DNA of 64,000 nucleotides from Verrucomicrobiota bacterium (GCA_028343845.1 JAOLZO010000005.1:1-64000), one strand, 5' to 3'; numbered from the stretch's first letter, positions 25,564 through 34,353 are shown. Numbers and translations are program-made. Notes: a model not told the origin generated them from the sequence alone.

Positions 25564-26994
25564 ATGAACACACCACATATTCCGTGTCTCAGATTTGGTG
25601 AGCCCTACCGCAGTTTTAACGAGTCTGAGGTCAACGACTACCGGGATGGTTCCACTAAGGCTACCTTAAGTCAGGTCAATGCGGGGATCATTCGTCGTGA
25701 TCTTAAGCAAATTGCGAAAGCGCGAGAAGCTCTTGCAAAACTTTCGACGCGTGACTTGGTAGACATAAGTTCTAAGGCTGGTGATCTTTTTCTCAACGAA
25801 GATCTTCCCTTGGGAGAAGGTTCGATGCAAAGTGCCCAGGATTACCTGGAGACTCTTTCTTCGACTAGCGGATTACCGCATGTCATGGTAAAAAGAAACA
25901 TGGTTAAGATTCACTATGCTCTTACCCATGTGGAACTCATATTGAATGGTCTTACCCGGGGAATTAATTTTGATATCCTTGATCAAGGGCATGGCGAACA
26001 AGCCGGAGCACCCGTATGCTTTTATCCGACGACGGATGCTCTGGGTCTGGTCATGCCTAGTAATTCTCCGGCCGTCAATTCGCTCTGGCTTCCCTCCATT
26101 GCCCTTAAAATTCCCATCATAATGAAACCTGGACGTGAGGAGCCTTGGACGCCTTACCGTCTCATTCAGGCTTTTATTGCAGCTGGTTGTCCCAAAGAGG
26201 CATTTGGCTTTTACCCCACCGATCACGAAGGGGCCGGGGACATCCTCAGGCTTTGCGGAAGGGCGTTGATCTTCGGAGACAAGAGCACCACGGACCTGTA
26301 TGCGGGTGACCCTGGGGTCCAAGTGCATGGACCCGGGTTTAGTAAGATATTGATCGGGGATGACGAGATCGAGAATTGGCCTGATTACGTCGATGTAATG
26401 GCATCCTCCATTTCGGACAACGGTGGGCGCAGCTGTGTCAATGCATCAGCGATCATCGTACCAAAGTATTCGAAGGAGATTGCGGATGCTTTGGGAAAAA
26501 GACTTGGTCCGTTGAAACCGCTTCCGGTAGACGACCCCGATGCGGTGCTTTCCGGTTTCGCGAATCCCAAAATGGGGGAATGGATTGATGCCGCCCTCGA
26601 TGCAGATTTCGAAGGATGCGGGGCAAGTGATGCTACCGCTCCTTATCGTGACGGTTCGCGACTTATCAAAGCCGAAGGAGGCACTTACCTGCGTCCAACT
26701 ATTGCCCATTGCGAATCGATCGATCACCCTCTTGCGAACCGGGAGTTTCTTTGCCCTTACGCAAGCGTTGTCGAAGTACCGCAAGCAGAGATGCTCAGCT
26801 CCATTGGACCGACGCTAGTGGTTACTGCAATTACCCAAGACGAAGGTTTCAAAAAAGATTTGCTGCGAGCATCCAACGTCGAGCGGCTAAACATAGGTCC
26901 TCTCTCCACGATGAAGATTTCCTGGGATCAACCGCACGAAGGCAATATGTTTGAATTCCTCTACAAGCGCCGCTCGATTGGGGTGGCTGCTTGA
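25564..26994 (+). CDS. Aldehyde dehydrogenase-fold reductase, probable acyl-CoA or acyl-adenylate reductase
   Basis: 476 residues of the ALDH fold, with cofactor-binding segments GLVMPSNSPAVNSLW and IIMKPGREEPW and the catalytic cysteine C291 in NGGRSCVNASA. The usual ELGGK glutamate region reads VHGPGFSK, so the general base of aldehyde oxidation is missing. Loss of this glutamate is typical of acylating dehydrogenases and LuxC-type acyl-CoA reductases, which suggests conversion of an activated acid to an aldehyde. ATG 25564 starts 4 bases after the ANL gene's stop and gives the natural N-terminus. It overlaps the next gene as TTGA. NADPH or NADH preference is not clear. Confidence 0.78.
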   Translation: MNTPHIPCLRFGEPYRSFNESEVNDYRDGSTKATLSQVNAGIIRRDLKQIAKAREALAKLSTRDLVDISSKAGDLFLNEDLPLGEGSMQSAQDYLETLSSTSGLPHVMVKRNMVKIHYALTHVELILNGLTRGINFDILDQGHGEQAGAPVCFYPTTDALGLVMPSNSPAVNSLWLPSIALKIPIIMKPGREEPWTPYRLIQAFIAAGCPKEAFGFYPTDHEGAGDILRLCGRALIFGDKSTTDLYAGDPGVQVHGPGFSKILIGDDEIENWPDYVDVMASSISDNGGRSCVNASAIIVPKYSKEIADALGKRLGPLKPLPVDDPDAVLSGFANPKMGEWIDAALDADFEGCGASDATAPYRDGSRLIKAEGGTYLRPTIAHCESIDHPLANREFLCPYASVVEVPQAEMLSSIGPTLVVTAITQDEGFKKDLLRASNVERLNIGPLSTMKISWDQPHEGNMFEFLYKRRSIGVAA

Positions 26995-28247
26995 TAGATA
27001 CGTCCGGCACGAATAAAATGGATAATTCCGTTACGGTCGGGCAAGCAGAAGACTTTTTTGCCGGTGAGGCCGAAAACCGGCAAAAAATTCACTTTGGCCC
27101 GGGTTCCAGCAAAAGAGTCGGCGAATTAGCCAGAGAATTGGGTCAAAATGCCCTGCTCGTAACCGACCAAGGCCTGTCTGCAGTCGGTCATGCGCAAACG
27201 GTTGTGGAATCCCTGGAAGGCGCCGGTCTGCAGGTGACCCTGTTTGATCAATCAATCGAAAACCCCACGGAGTCCAGCGTGCAGACTTGCACAGAAGCTG
27301 CACAAGGCGCCAATGCCGATCTGATCATCGGTTTGGGTGGTGGAAGCTCCATGGATACGGCAAAAGGCTGCAATTTCATTCTTACAAATGGTGGACGAAT
27401 GGCTGATTATTGGGGGGTAGGCAAGGCTACGCGGGACATGCTTCCGATGATCGCGCTACCCACCACTGCGGGAACGGGAAGCGAATGTCAGTCCTTTGCC
27501 TTGATTTCCGAGGACCATTCACACCGGAAAATGGCATGCGGAGATAAGAAAGCGTTGCCCCTCGTAACGATTCTCGATCCCGAATTGACACTTTCACAAC
27601 CTAGAAAGGTTACCGCATGCACAGGAATAGATGCATTGACACATGCCTTGGAGTCTGCCGTGACAACCAAGCGTAATGACTTCTCGGACCGTCATTCCTT
27701 GCTGGCCTTTGGTCTCATACATGAGAACCTTCCAGAAGTTTTCTCGAACCCGGATGATTTGTCTGCTCGTGGATGCGTCCTCCTGGGAGCATCGCATGCC
27801 GGTGCCGCAATTGAGAGAAGCATGCTTGGAGCAGCTCATTCCATGGCTAATCCGCTGACCACCCGACGAGGGGTTGTTCATGGAATTGCGGTTGGGTTGG
27901 CTCTGCCAGTTGTTATGGAATTTAATTGCGGTGACCCTAAAACCTTTGCCCGTTATGCCGAGCTTTCACTTCGGACGGGAATAGTCACTGAGGGCAGCAC
28001 CGAAAAGTATGCAGTCGATGCCCTGATTGCCCGGGTTCGGGAATTGCTCAAACTAGCCGAATTTCCATCAACTTTGCAAGAACTCGGCTTTACGGAATCC
28101 GAGGTGGAGGGTTTGGCCGAGGAGGCTGCCGAACAATGGACAGCAGGGTTCAACCCCCGATCGGTATCAGCGGATGATTTCGCAAAACTTTATTCCTCAC
28201 TTTTTTCATCCCCCTCTTGTCAGGGAGAAACTCAGGGGTTAAGTTAG
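26991..28247 (+). CDS. Iron-containing (group III) alcohol dehydrogenase
   Basis: 418-residue NAD(P)-dependent alcohol dehydrogenase. The nucleotide motif is GLGGGSSMDTAK at 114-125. The metal ligands are all in place: D214 and H218 in GIDALTHAL, H283 in GAAHSMANP and H297 in VVHGIAVG. It probably interconverts an aldehyde and its alcohol. Placed directly after an ANL enzyme and an ALDH-type reductase, it would complete reduction of an acid to an alcohol, or run the oxidation in reverse. Start is TTG at 26991 by overlap with the upstream stop; ATG at 27018 is an alternative. Confidence 0.9.
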   Translation: MIDTSGTNKMDNSVTVGQAEDFFAGEAENRQKIHFGPGSSKRVGELARELGQNALLVTDQGLSAVGHAQTVVESLEGAGLQVTLFDQSIENPTESSVQTCTEAAQGANADLIIGLGGGSSMDTAKGCNFILTNGGRMADYWGVGKATRDMLPMIALPTTAGTGSECQSFALISEDHSHRKMACGDKKALPLVTILDPELTLSQPRKVTACTGIDALTHALESAVTTKRNDFSDRHSLLAFGLIHENLPEVFSNPDDLSARGCVLLGASHAGAAIERSMLGAAHSMANPLTTRRGVVHGIAVGLALPVVMEFNCGDPKTFARYAELSLRTGIVTEGSTEKYAVDALIARVRELLKLAEFPSTLQELGFTESEVEGLAEEAAEQWTAGFNPRSVSADDFAKLYSSLFSSPSCQGETQGLS

Positions 28248-28250
28248 GGA

Positions 28251-29402
28251 ATGAGAGCGCAAGCGATGAAACTAATCCTCAAGAACCTCCTTTGTTCTGT
28301 TTGCCTGGCTGTGGCCCCCATAGCCTTTTCTGCAGATGTAACCGATTGGCCTAGGCATCGCGGGGATTCCTCCTTGAAAGGGTTTTCATCCCAAAAGCTA
28401 GGCAAGGCGCTCAAATTGGATTGGGTTTTTGATGCGGGAGACTTTCTCAAGTCTTCGGTCGTTGTTTCCGGAGGGATTGCCTATGTCGGAGGGGATACGG
28501 GGATTATTCATGCTCTGGATATCAAATCGGGCAAAGAAAAGTGGAAATATAAAACGTCGCTCGGGATAGAAGCGCCACCTATGGTTCACGAGGGTAAGGT
28601 TTATATTGGGTCGACCGACGGCTTTCTTTACGCTTTGGATGCGGTGAATGGAAAATTGATTTGGAAATACGAAACTCAGGGGGAGATCATGGGTGCTGCA
28701 AACCAGGCAAATCGCCCAAAGACCAAGGACTCGGTGATTGTCGTGGGAAGCTACGATAATTTCGTACATTGCATTGATGCAAAGGCGGGCAAGATTCTAT
28801 GGAGGTTCGAAACGCAAAATTATATCAATGGAGTGCCCACCATCTATAATGACAAATACGTTGTTTTCGGGGGATGCGATTCCGTGCTTTACGTTGTTAA
28901 CCTTGAGGACGGGAAGCTCATCCGATCGGTTGAGGTCGAGGCCCCTATTGCGGCTTCGGTTGCGGTGGGCAATGGGGTCGGTTACGTTGGCAATATGGAT
29001 CGTGCGGTGATGGCGTTTGATTTGGAGTCAGGAGAGGTTGTCTGGAACTACCGTAGCAAGAACTTTCCCTACTTTTCCTCTCCTGCGATAACTGACAAGC
29101 ATGTCCTCATTGGAGGTCGCGACAAAGGGTTGCACTGCATAAAACGGGTTTCCGGTAAACTTGAGTGGCGCTTTGCCGCGCGAGGAAGAATTGACAGTTC
29201 GCCTGTTGTAGCTGTGGACAAAGTGATTTTCGGTTCTATGGATGGGAAGCTTTACTTGATCTCTCTGGAGGACGGTCGGGAAATTGCGTCCTATGAGATA
29301 GGGGAACCAATCTCATCCACGCCCGCGTTGACGGGCGGTCGCATAATCGTGGGCTGCGAAGACGGAAAAGTATATGCCTTCTCAACGATAAGCAAGAAAT
29401 GA
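28251..29402 (+). CDS. Exported PQQ-like beta-propeller protein (BamB-like)
   Basis: 383 residues with a signal peptide (about 1-26, ending AFS-AD) and DWPRHRGDSSLKG at the mature N-terminus. Regular blades follow: LDIKSGKEKWKY, LDAVNGKLIWKY, IDAKAGKILWRF, FDLESGEVVWNY. It is the smallest of the four propellers in this region and resembles BamB and other seven- to eight-bladed proteins. A scaffold or redox role is possible. Its place between the alcohol dehydrogenase (3-base gap) and the radical SAM gene (ATGA overlap) ties it to the same transcript. ATG 28266 is an alternative start. Confidence 0.83.
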   Translation: MRAQAMKLILKNLLCSVCLAVAPIAFSADVTDWPRHRGDSSLKGFSSQKLGKALKLDWVFDAGDFLKSSVVVSGGIAYVGGDTGIIHALDIKSGKEKWKYKTSLGIEAPPMVHEGKVYIGSTDGFLYALDAVNGKLIWKYETQGEIMGAANQANRPKTKDSVIVVGSYDNFVHCIDAKAGKILWRFETQNYINGVPTIYNDKYVVFGGCDSVLYVVNLEDGKLIRSVEVEAPIAASVAVGNGVGYVGNMDRAVMAFDLESGEVVWNYRSKNFPYFSSPAITDKHVLIGGRDKGLHCIKRVSGKLEWRFAARGRIDSSPVVAVDKVIFGSMDGKLYLISLEDGREIASYEIGEPISSTPALTGGRIIVGCEDGKVYAFSTISKK

Positions 29403-30730
29403 GCAAAGCACCCCGAATCAAGGCTGACCGCGAAACGAAGGACGAGACCAAAGCGGGTAACTATTTCGTTTCCAATTACCCTCCTTTTGCTTTTTGGAAC
29501 GACTCCGACATTCAATGTGTCGAGAGCATGGTTAACAGTCCGAAGCCTTCGGAACGCCCATTGGGTCTTTATTATCATGTTCCTTTTTGCCGCAAGCGTT
29601 GCCACTTTTGCTATTTCCGCGTCTATACCGACAAGAGCACGAAAGAGATTCGACGATACCTTGCGGCCACCCTGAAAGAGCTCCAGGCGTATGCCGATTC
29701 CCCGTACTTGCAGGGGCGCAAACCTGAATTCGTATATTTTGGTGGAGGTACACCCTCGTCCCTATCTGTCAAAGACCTGATTTCATTGACCGACGAGATG
29801 AAGCGCATTCTTCCCTGGGAAAAGGCGGAGGAAGTAACCTTTGAATGCGAGCCTGGTACTCTTACCGAGAAAAAACTTGAGGCAATCAAGAACCTTGGCG
29901 TGACCCGCCTAAGCCTTGGAATTGAGAATTTCAAGGATCATATTTTGGAAATCAATGGAAGAGCACACCGGTCCGAAGAGGTTTTTAAGGCTTACGAATT
30001 CGCCCGGGGGTTGGGTTTCGACAACATTAACGTAGATCTAATTGCGGGGATGCTCGAGGAAACCGATGAGAACTGGTCGGATTGCATCGACCGGGTGATC
30101 GATCTTTCGCCGGATTGCGTTACCATTTACCAGATGGAGGTGCCCTTCAATACGGGTATTTACAAGACGATGAAAGAACAGGGAAGCTTGACTGCTCCCA
30201 TAGCTGACTGGCAGACCAAAAGACGCTGGGTAAACGAGGCGTTTGAACGCTTGGAGAGTGAAGGCTACTCAGTGACCAGTGCATACACGGCGGTCAAAAA
30301 CCCAGAAGAAACAAAATTCGTTTACCGTGATTCGCTTTGGACCGGAGCAGACATGGTGGCCTTGGGCGTGGCTTCCTTTGGGCACCTCGGAGGCATTCAC
30401 TACCAAAACCTTACGCATCTCGATCAATATTGCGAATCGATCGAAACAGGAAAACCCGTAGTCAGGCGGGCATTGCTAACCAATGAAGAGGAGCTTTTCG
30501 TTCGGGAAATCATTCTGCAGTGGAAACTAGGACGTGTTTACCCAAGCTATTTTCAAGAGAAATTCGGAATAGACGTGCAGGAGCGATATGCCGAGGTTTT
30601 TGAAGCATGGGAAAGAGCGGGTGACCTAGAGAAAAGAGAAGATGAATTGCGGTTGAGCCGGGACGCGTTGTTGCGGGTCGATTCAATGCTTTACGACTTG
30701 TTTCTTCCGCGACACAAGGATTCTGCCTGA
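29399..30730 (+). CDS. HemN/HemW-like radical SAM protein
   Basis: 443 residues. The iron-sulfur motif CRKRCHFC (C64, C68, C71; CxxxCxxC) binds the 4Fe-4S cluster that cleaves SAM. PEFVYFGGGTPSSL and the LSLGIENF and DLIAGMLEET segments are typical of the coproporphyrinogen oxidase-like branch, and a HemN-type C-terminal domain is likely. True HemN, the heme chaperone HemW and methyltransferases of this branch are hard to separate. Its place in a cluster of CoA-ligase, chorismate-lyase-like and halogenase-like genes suggests a specialised role. It overlaps the upstream stop (ATGA) and is 16 bases from the next gene. Confidence 0.83.
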   Translation: MSKAPRIKADRETKDETKAGNYFVSNYPPFAFWNDSDIQCVESMVNSPKPSERPLGLYYHVPFCRKRCHFCYFRVYTDKSTKEIRRYLAATLKELQAYADSPYLQGRKPEFVYFGGGTPSSLSVKDLISLTDEMKRILPWEKAEEVTFECEPGTLTEKKLEAIKNLGVTRLSLGIENFKDHILEINGRAHRSEEVFKAYEFARGLGFDNINVDLIAGMLEETDENWSDCIDRVIDLSPDCVTIYQMEVPFNTGIYKTMKEQGSLTAPIADWQTKRRWVNEAFERLESEGYSVTSAYTAVKNPEETKFVYRDSLWTGADMVALGVASFGHLGGIHYQNLTHLDQYCESIETGKPVVRRALLTNEEELFVREIILQWKLGRVYPSYFQEKFGIDVQERYAEVFEAWERAGDLEKREDELRLSRDALLRVDSMLYDLFLPRHKDSA

Positions 30731-30746
30731 GCAGAAAGATTGGAAA

Positions 30747-31298
30747 ATGGCTATTACCACTCATGTTTCGCCGGATGTGCTTTACCCTCTTAGTTTCATG
30801 AGGGCTACGAGAAAATTGCCCAGTTTGAATTACGAAAAAATCGAGCCTTTGGATATGCCCGAACCCTATCAATCCCTGCTCGTTCACGAAGGAGACATGA
30901 CTTCCCGCCTAGAGGGGCATTTCGAATGTCCGATCAAGGTCCGCTGTTTACGTTCATCCAGCAACGGGCATTATTATTCCAGAGAGGTCCTTTTGCATAC
31001 CGAAGAGCAAGAGAAACCCACCGAGTACGGGGCTATTGAGGTAAGTCTGCATGCCTTGCCCGAAGAAACCAGAGCGTTGGTCCTGCAAGCCAGCAAACCG
31101 TTGGGCGGGATTCTGAACGATCACCGGATACCCTATTCCAGTGCGCCTCGGGCATTTATCAAAGCCATTCCCGATGGACCTATTGTGGAGGCGTTCGGGC
31201 AAATAGAAGCTGATTACCTTTACGGAAGGAGCAACGTCATTTCAGGATATAACGGAGACATTATAGCCCAGATCGTGGAAATTTTACCACCCCTTTAG
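30747..31298 (+). CDS. Chorismate lyase-like protein (UbiC/DUF98 type)
   Basis: 183 residues that resemble chorismate pyruvate-lyase, which makes 4-hydroxybenzoate and pyruvate from chorismate. The core strands match the UbiC pattern: SREVLL with R79, a PLGGIL turn at 118-123, and the tail LYGRSNVISGYNGDII followed by E178. R79 and E178 align by eye with the active-site arginine and glutamate of E. coli UbiC (R76, E155). Similar DUF98 proteins occur in cyanobacteria and archaea. No ubiquinone gene is near, so the product may feed the neighbouring ligase/reductase genes. Identification is by eye and moderate. Confidence 0.65.
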   Translation: MAITTHVSPDVLYPLSFMRATRKLPSLNYEKIEPLDMPEPYQSLLVHEGDMTSRLEGHFECPIKVRCLRSSSNGHYYSREVLLHTEEQEKPTEYGAIEVSLHALPEETRALVLQASKPLGGILNDHRIPYSSAPRAFIKAIPDGPIVEAFGQIEADYLYGRSNVISGYNGDIIAQIVEILPPL

Positions 31299-31352
31299 CT
31301 TCTCGTTTGCTTGCGATCAGATGGAATTGAACTTGAATGATTATTCGACACT

Positions 31353-32618
31353 ATGATTTCTAATAAAACTAATTATGATGCGATTGTCATAGGAGGAGGT
31401 CCTGCAGGGTCCACGACCGGGGCATTGCTTGCTGAAAAAGGACATGACGTATTGATCGTAGAAAAAGAAAAGTTTCCCCGTTATCACGTTGGGGAGTCTT
31501 TGATGCCCTTTTGTTATTTTCCTTTGAGAAGGTTGGGTTTGATCGACGAACTGATGAACTCTGCATCTCCTCGAAAATATTGCGTGCAATTTGTTCGGGA
31601 AGACGGTTTTCTCGCCCAGCCCTTTTATTTTTTCCAGCACTTCGATCATCCCTCCTCGACTACATGGCAGGTTTGGCGATCCGACTTTGATAAAATGATT
31701 CTCGACAAGGCGAGGGCAAACGGGGCCACCGTTTGGGAGGAAACGACGGCCACCGCTTTGATCAAATCCGGCGAGCGGGTGGAGGGTGTAAAAGTTGATT
31801 CCAAGGACATGGGCCCGTGCGAGCTTCGGGCTCCCATTGTCATTGATGCATCAGGAAGGGATTGCTTTGCCGCTCATCGAGAAAAATGGATCGAGCGCGA
31901 CCCAATGCTTAATAAGACGGCAATCTGGACCTATTACAAGGGTGCGAAGCGAGACCCCGGTTTGGACGAAGGCGCGACTACGGTTGCTTATTTGCCCAAC
32001 AAGGGGTGGTTTTGGTACATACCGCTTAGTGATGACGTCGTGAGTGTGGGCATTGTGGCTGAACACAAATATCTATTCAATGGAACGACCAAGGACTACC
32101 AAGAGATTTTCGAACGCGAGATTCTGAACAACAAATGGATTGAGGAGCATCTGGCCGATGGTGAACAGACTGGCGAATACCGGGCTACCGGCGAATATTC
32201 CTATCGAAACCGTTACTGTGCCATCGACGGCTTGGTCTTGGCAGGGGATGCCCTTGGTTTTCTTGACCCGGTCTTTTCTTCGGGAGTTTTTCTAGCTCTC
32301 AAGAGCGGGGTCATTTTGGCAGACGAAATCGATCAAGTCCTTGGTAAAGATAAGATCGTTACTTCGGATGCCTTTGAAAGCTATGGGAAACGCATGCAGT
32401 CATCCATTGAGACGATGCGGAAAATAGTCTACGCCTTTTACGATGAAAAGTTCAGCTTTGGCGATTTGGTCAAAAGAGGAGAGCATCTGCGAGCATCCCT
32501 AACGGATTGCCTGATCGGCAACGTGGATGATCAGGATTTCCAAGAACTCTTCGATGCAATGTCCGATTTGGCGGATCTTCCGAATCCGGTTGATTGTGGA
32601 TTAACTCACGGTTCCTAG
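31353..32618 (+). CDS. Flavin-dependent halogenase-like monooxygenase
   Basis: 421-residue FAD protein. The dinucleotide motif GGGPAG is at 14-19, followed by FPRYHVGESLMPF, which is common to halogenases and geranylgeranyl reductases. GWFWYIP at 218-224 matches the WxWxIP signature of flavin-dependent halogenases. K75 is a candidate for the catalytic lysine (K73 in PltA, K79 in PrnA). The FAD-binding LAGDALGFLDPVFSSG segment follows. It may chlorinate, brominate or hydroxylate an aromatic substrate, free or carrier-bound. Related non-halogenating enzymes share some motifs, so activity is not certain. The stop overlaps the GTG start of the next gene by one base. Confidence 0.75.
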   Translation: MISNKTNYDAIVIGGGPAGSTTGALLAEKGHDVLIVEKEKFPRYHVGESLMPFCYFPLRRLGLIDELMNSASPRKYCVQFVREDGFLAQPFYFFQHFDHPSSTTWQVWRSDFDKMILDKARANGATVWEETTATALIKSGERVEGVKVDSKDMGPCELRAPIVIDASGRDCFAAHREKWIERDPMLNKTAIWTYYKGAKRDPGLDEGATTVAYLPNKGWFWYIPLSDDVVSVGIVAEHKYLFNGTTKDYQEIFEREILNNKWIEEHLADGEQTGEYRATGEYSYRNRYCAIDGLVLAGDALGFLDPVFSSGVFLALKSGVILADEIDQVLGKDKIVTSDAFESYGKRMQSSIETMRKIVYAFYDEKFSFGDLVKRGEHLRASLTDCLIGNVDDQDFQELFDAMSDLADLPNPVDCGLTHGS

Positions 32619-33913
32619 TGAAAATCGCCTTTCTTACGCCCGGGACAGGCAATTATTATTGCGGAGTCTGCATGAGGGACAATTCCTTGGCCCGGCATTT
32701 GATTGCGGCGGGGCACGACGTTACGATGCTTCCGACCTATTTGCCTCATTTTTTGGACGAGAAACCTGCCTCGGATGATCAGCCGATTTTTTTTGGTGGT
32801 ATAAACGTTTATCTTCAGCACAAGTTTTCCTTATTCAGGCATACCCCCGGTTGGCTAGACAAGGCGTTCGATAACAAATGGCTTCTTCGCAAAGCTGCTG
32901 AAAAAAGCGGTATGACCTCCAGCAAGGATCTGGGGGAAATCACCCTTTCCACCTTTCGTGGCGAAGAAGGACCCTTGGTCAAGGAGGTTCGCAAGGTTTT
33001 GGATTGGTTCAAGAAGCACGGCTCCCCGGACGTACTTTTCCTTTCCACAGTGATGCTTGCCGGAATCGGCAAGGTGCTTAAGCGTGACCTTGGCATTCCC
33101 GTATTCGGTTTTCTTCAGGGTGAGGACTCCTTTTTGGATTCCTTGCTCCCCGAATATCGAAACGAGGCATGGAAACTGCTTTCCGCGGACGTTGCCCAGC
33201 TGGACGGATGTATTTCACCCAGTCGCTACTTTGGAGATTTTATGTCCGAGCGGCTCGGGCTGGAAAGCGAAAGCGTGAGATGTCATCCGAACGGGATTAC
33301 CATGGATGGGTTTGATCCTCTCGAAACGCCTCCTGCCAAATTGACACTCGGGTACTTGGCCAGGCTTTGTCCGCTGAAGGGACTGGACGTTTTGGTCGAT
33401 GCCTTTTTGCTGCTTAAGGATACGGGCAAATACCCTGACCTTTCCCTCGAGATGGCGGGAGGTATGACCGCAGACGACGAGCCTTTTGTCGATGAACAGA
33501 GAAGGAAGCTCATGCAAGCTGGATTAGACGGGTCCTTTACGTTTCATCCGAATGTAAACAGGGAACAGAAGATTGATTTTCTGCGCAAGCTAACTGTATT
33601 TTCAGTACCCGCCCGCTACCCCGAGGCCTTTGGCCTCTATGTAGTGGAAGCCTTGGCAGCCGGAGTTCCCGTGGTACTTCCTGATAGCGGAGCGTTTCCC
33701 GAACTTGTTGAACAAACCCAAGGCGGGCGCATTTATCGACCCAATGAACCGAACGCGCTAGTCGAGGCCCTGGAGCCTCTCTTGGATAACCCGGATCAGG
33801 CAAAGGGAATGGGTCTTGTCGGTCACCAATCCGTTTCCCGGGATTTTTCCAACGAGCAGTTAGCCAAGCGCTTGGTCGAAAATATCCTGGCCCCTCTTCA
33901 AGGACGCACCTAA
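32618..33913 (+). CDS. Glycosyltransferase family 4 (GT-B fold)
   Basis: About 431 residues. The N-terminus KIAFLTPGTGNYYCGVCMRDNSL is the donor-independent Rossmann part, with a second Rossmann domain carrying GYLARLCPLKGLDVLVDAF. The retaining EX7E motif is EAFGLYVVE in the YPEAFGLYVVEALAAG segment. It transfers a sugar from an activated donor; acceptor unknown. GTG at 32618 is the best start because it overlaps the upstream stop as TAGTG and begins the conserved N-terminus. It may glycosylate the product of the surrounding biosynthetic genes. The thioesterase gene follows after 11 bases. Confidence 0.87.
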   Translation: MKIAFLTPGTGNYYCGVCMRDNSLARHLIAAGHDVTMLPTYLPHFLDEKPASDDQPIFFGGINVYLQHKFSLFRHTPGWLDKAFDNKWLLRKAAEKSGMTSSKDLGEITLSTFRGEEGPLVKEVRKVLDWFKKHGSPDVLFLSTVMLAGIGKVLKRDLGIPVFGFLQGEDSFLDSLLPEYRNEAWKLLSADVAQLDGCISPSRYFGDFMSERLGLESESVRCHPNGITMDGFDPLETPPAKLTLGYLARLCPLKGLDVLVDAFLLLKDTGKYPDLSLEMAGGMTADDEPFVDEQRRKLMQAGLDGSFTFHPNVNREQKIDFLRKLTVFSVPARYPEAFGLYVVEALAAGVPVVLPDSGAFPELVEQTQGGRIYRPNEPNALVEALEPLLDNPDQAKGMGLVGHQSVSRDFSNEQLAKRLVENILAPLQGRT

Positions 33914-33924
33914 CCACAATTCTT

Positions 33925-34353
33925 ATGGCATCCGAATATTCCATTACCCGACGAGTCGAATTCAGTGAGACTGACCTAGCTGGTATCATGCATTTTACCA
34001 ACTACTATCGCTGGATGGAAATATGCGAACACGAGTTCTTAAGAAGCGTGGGGCTCTCCGTTGATATGGAGGATGACAAGGGTCGGTTTGGTTGGCCACG
34101 GGTCAAAGCGAGTTGCCGCTTTAAGCGACCTTTGCGTTTCGAAGACGAAGTGGAAATCAAACTGATCGTCACCGAAATGAGGGACCGCTCCATTTCCTAC
34201 GCCTTCCAGTTTTGGAAGGAGGAGAAGGGTGAGCGCGTCAAAGCGGCCGTGGGAGAAGCAGTAGCCGCATGCGTGAGCTTTGAGCAATCAACCGGGACGA
34301 TGACCCCAATCATGATACCAAAGGTTTTCCGGGCAAAGGTCGAGCAAGCGTAA
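33925..34353 (+). CDS. Hotdog-fold acyl-CoA thioesterase (4HBT family)
   Basis: 142 residues, the typical length of 4-hydroxybenzoyl-CoA thioesterase/YbgC proteins. The N-terminal motif ETDLAGIMHFTNYYRWMEICEHEF contains the conserved Asp, the G-I-x-x-F turn and the E on the long helix. The enzyme hydrolyses acyl-CoA or acyl-carrier thioesters in the cytoplasm. Its family includes 4-hydroxybenzoyl-CoA thioesterase, which fits the chorismate-lyase-like gene and CoA-ligase-type genes nearby, but the family has broad substrates. It ends the tight block that begins at 24483; 83 bases separate it from the cytochrome module. Confidence 0.86.
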   Translation: MASEYSITRRVEFSETDLAGIMHFTNYYRWMEICEHEFLRSVGLSVDMEDDKGRFGWPRVKASCRFKRPLRFEDEVEIKLIVTEMRDRSISYAFQFWKEEKGERVKAAVGEAVAACVSFEQSTGTMTPIMIPKVFRAKVEQA

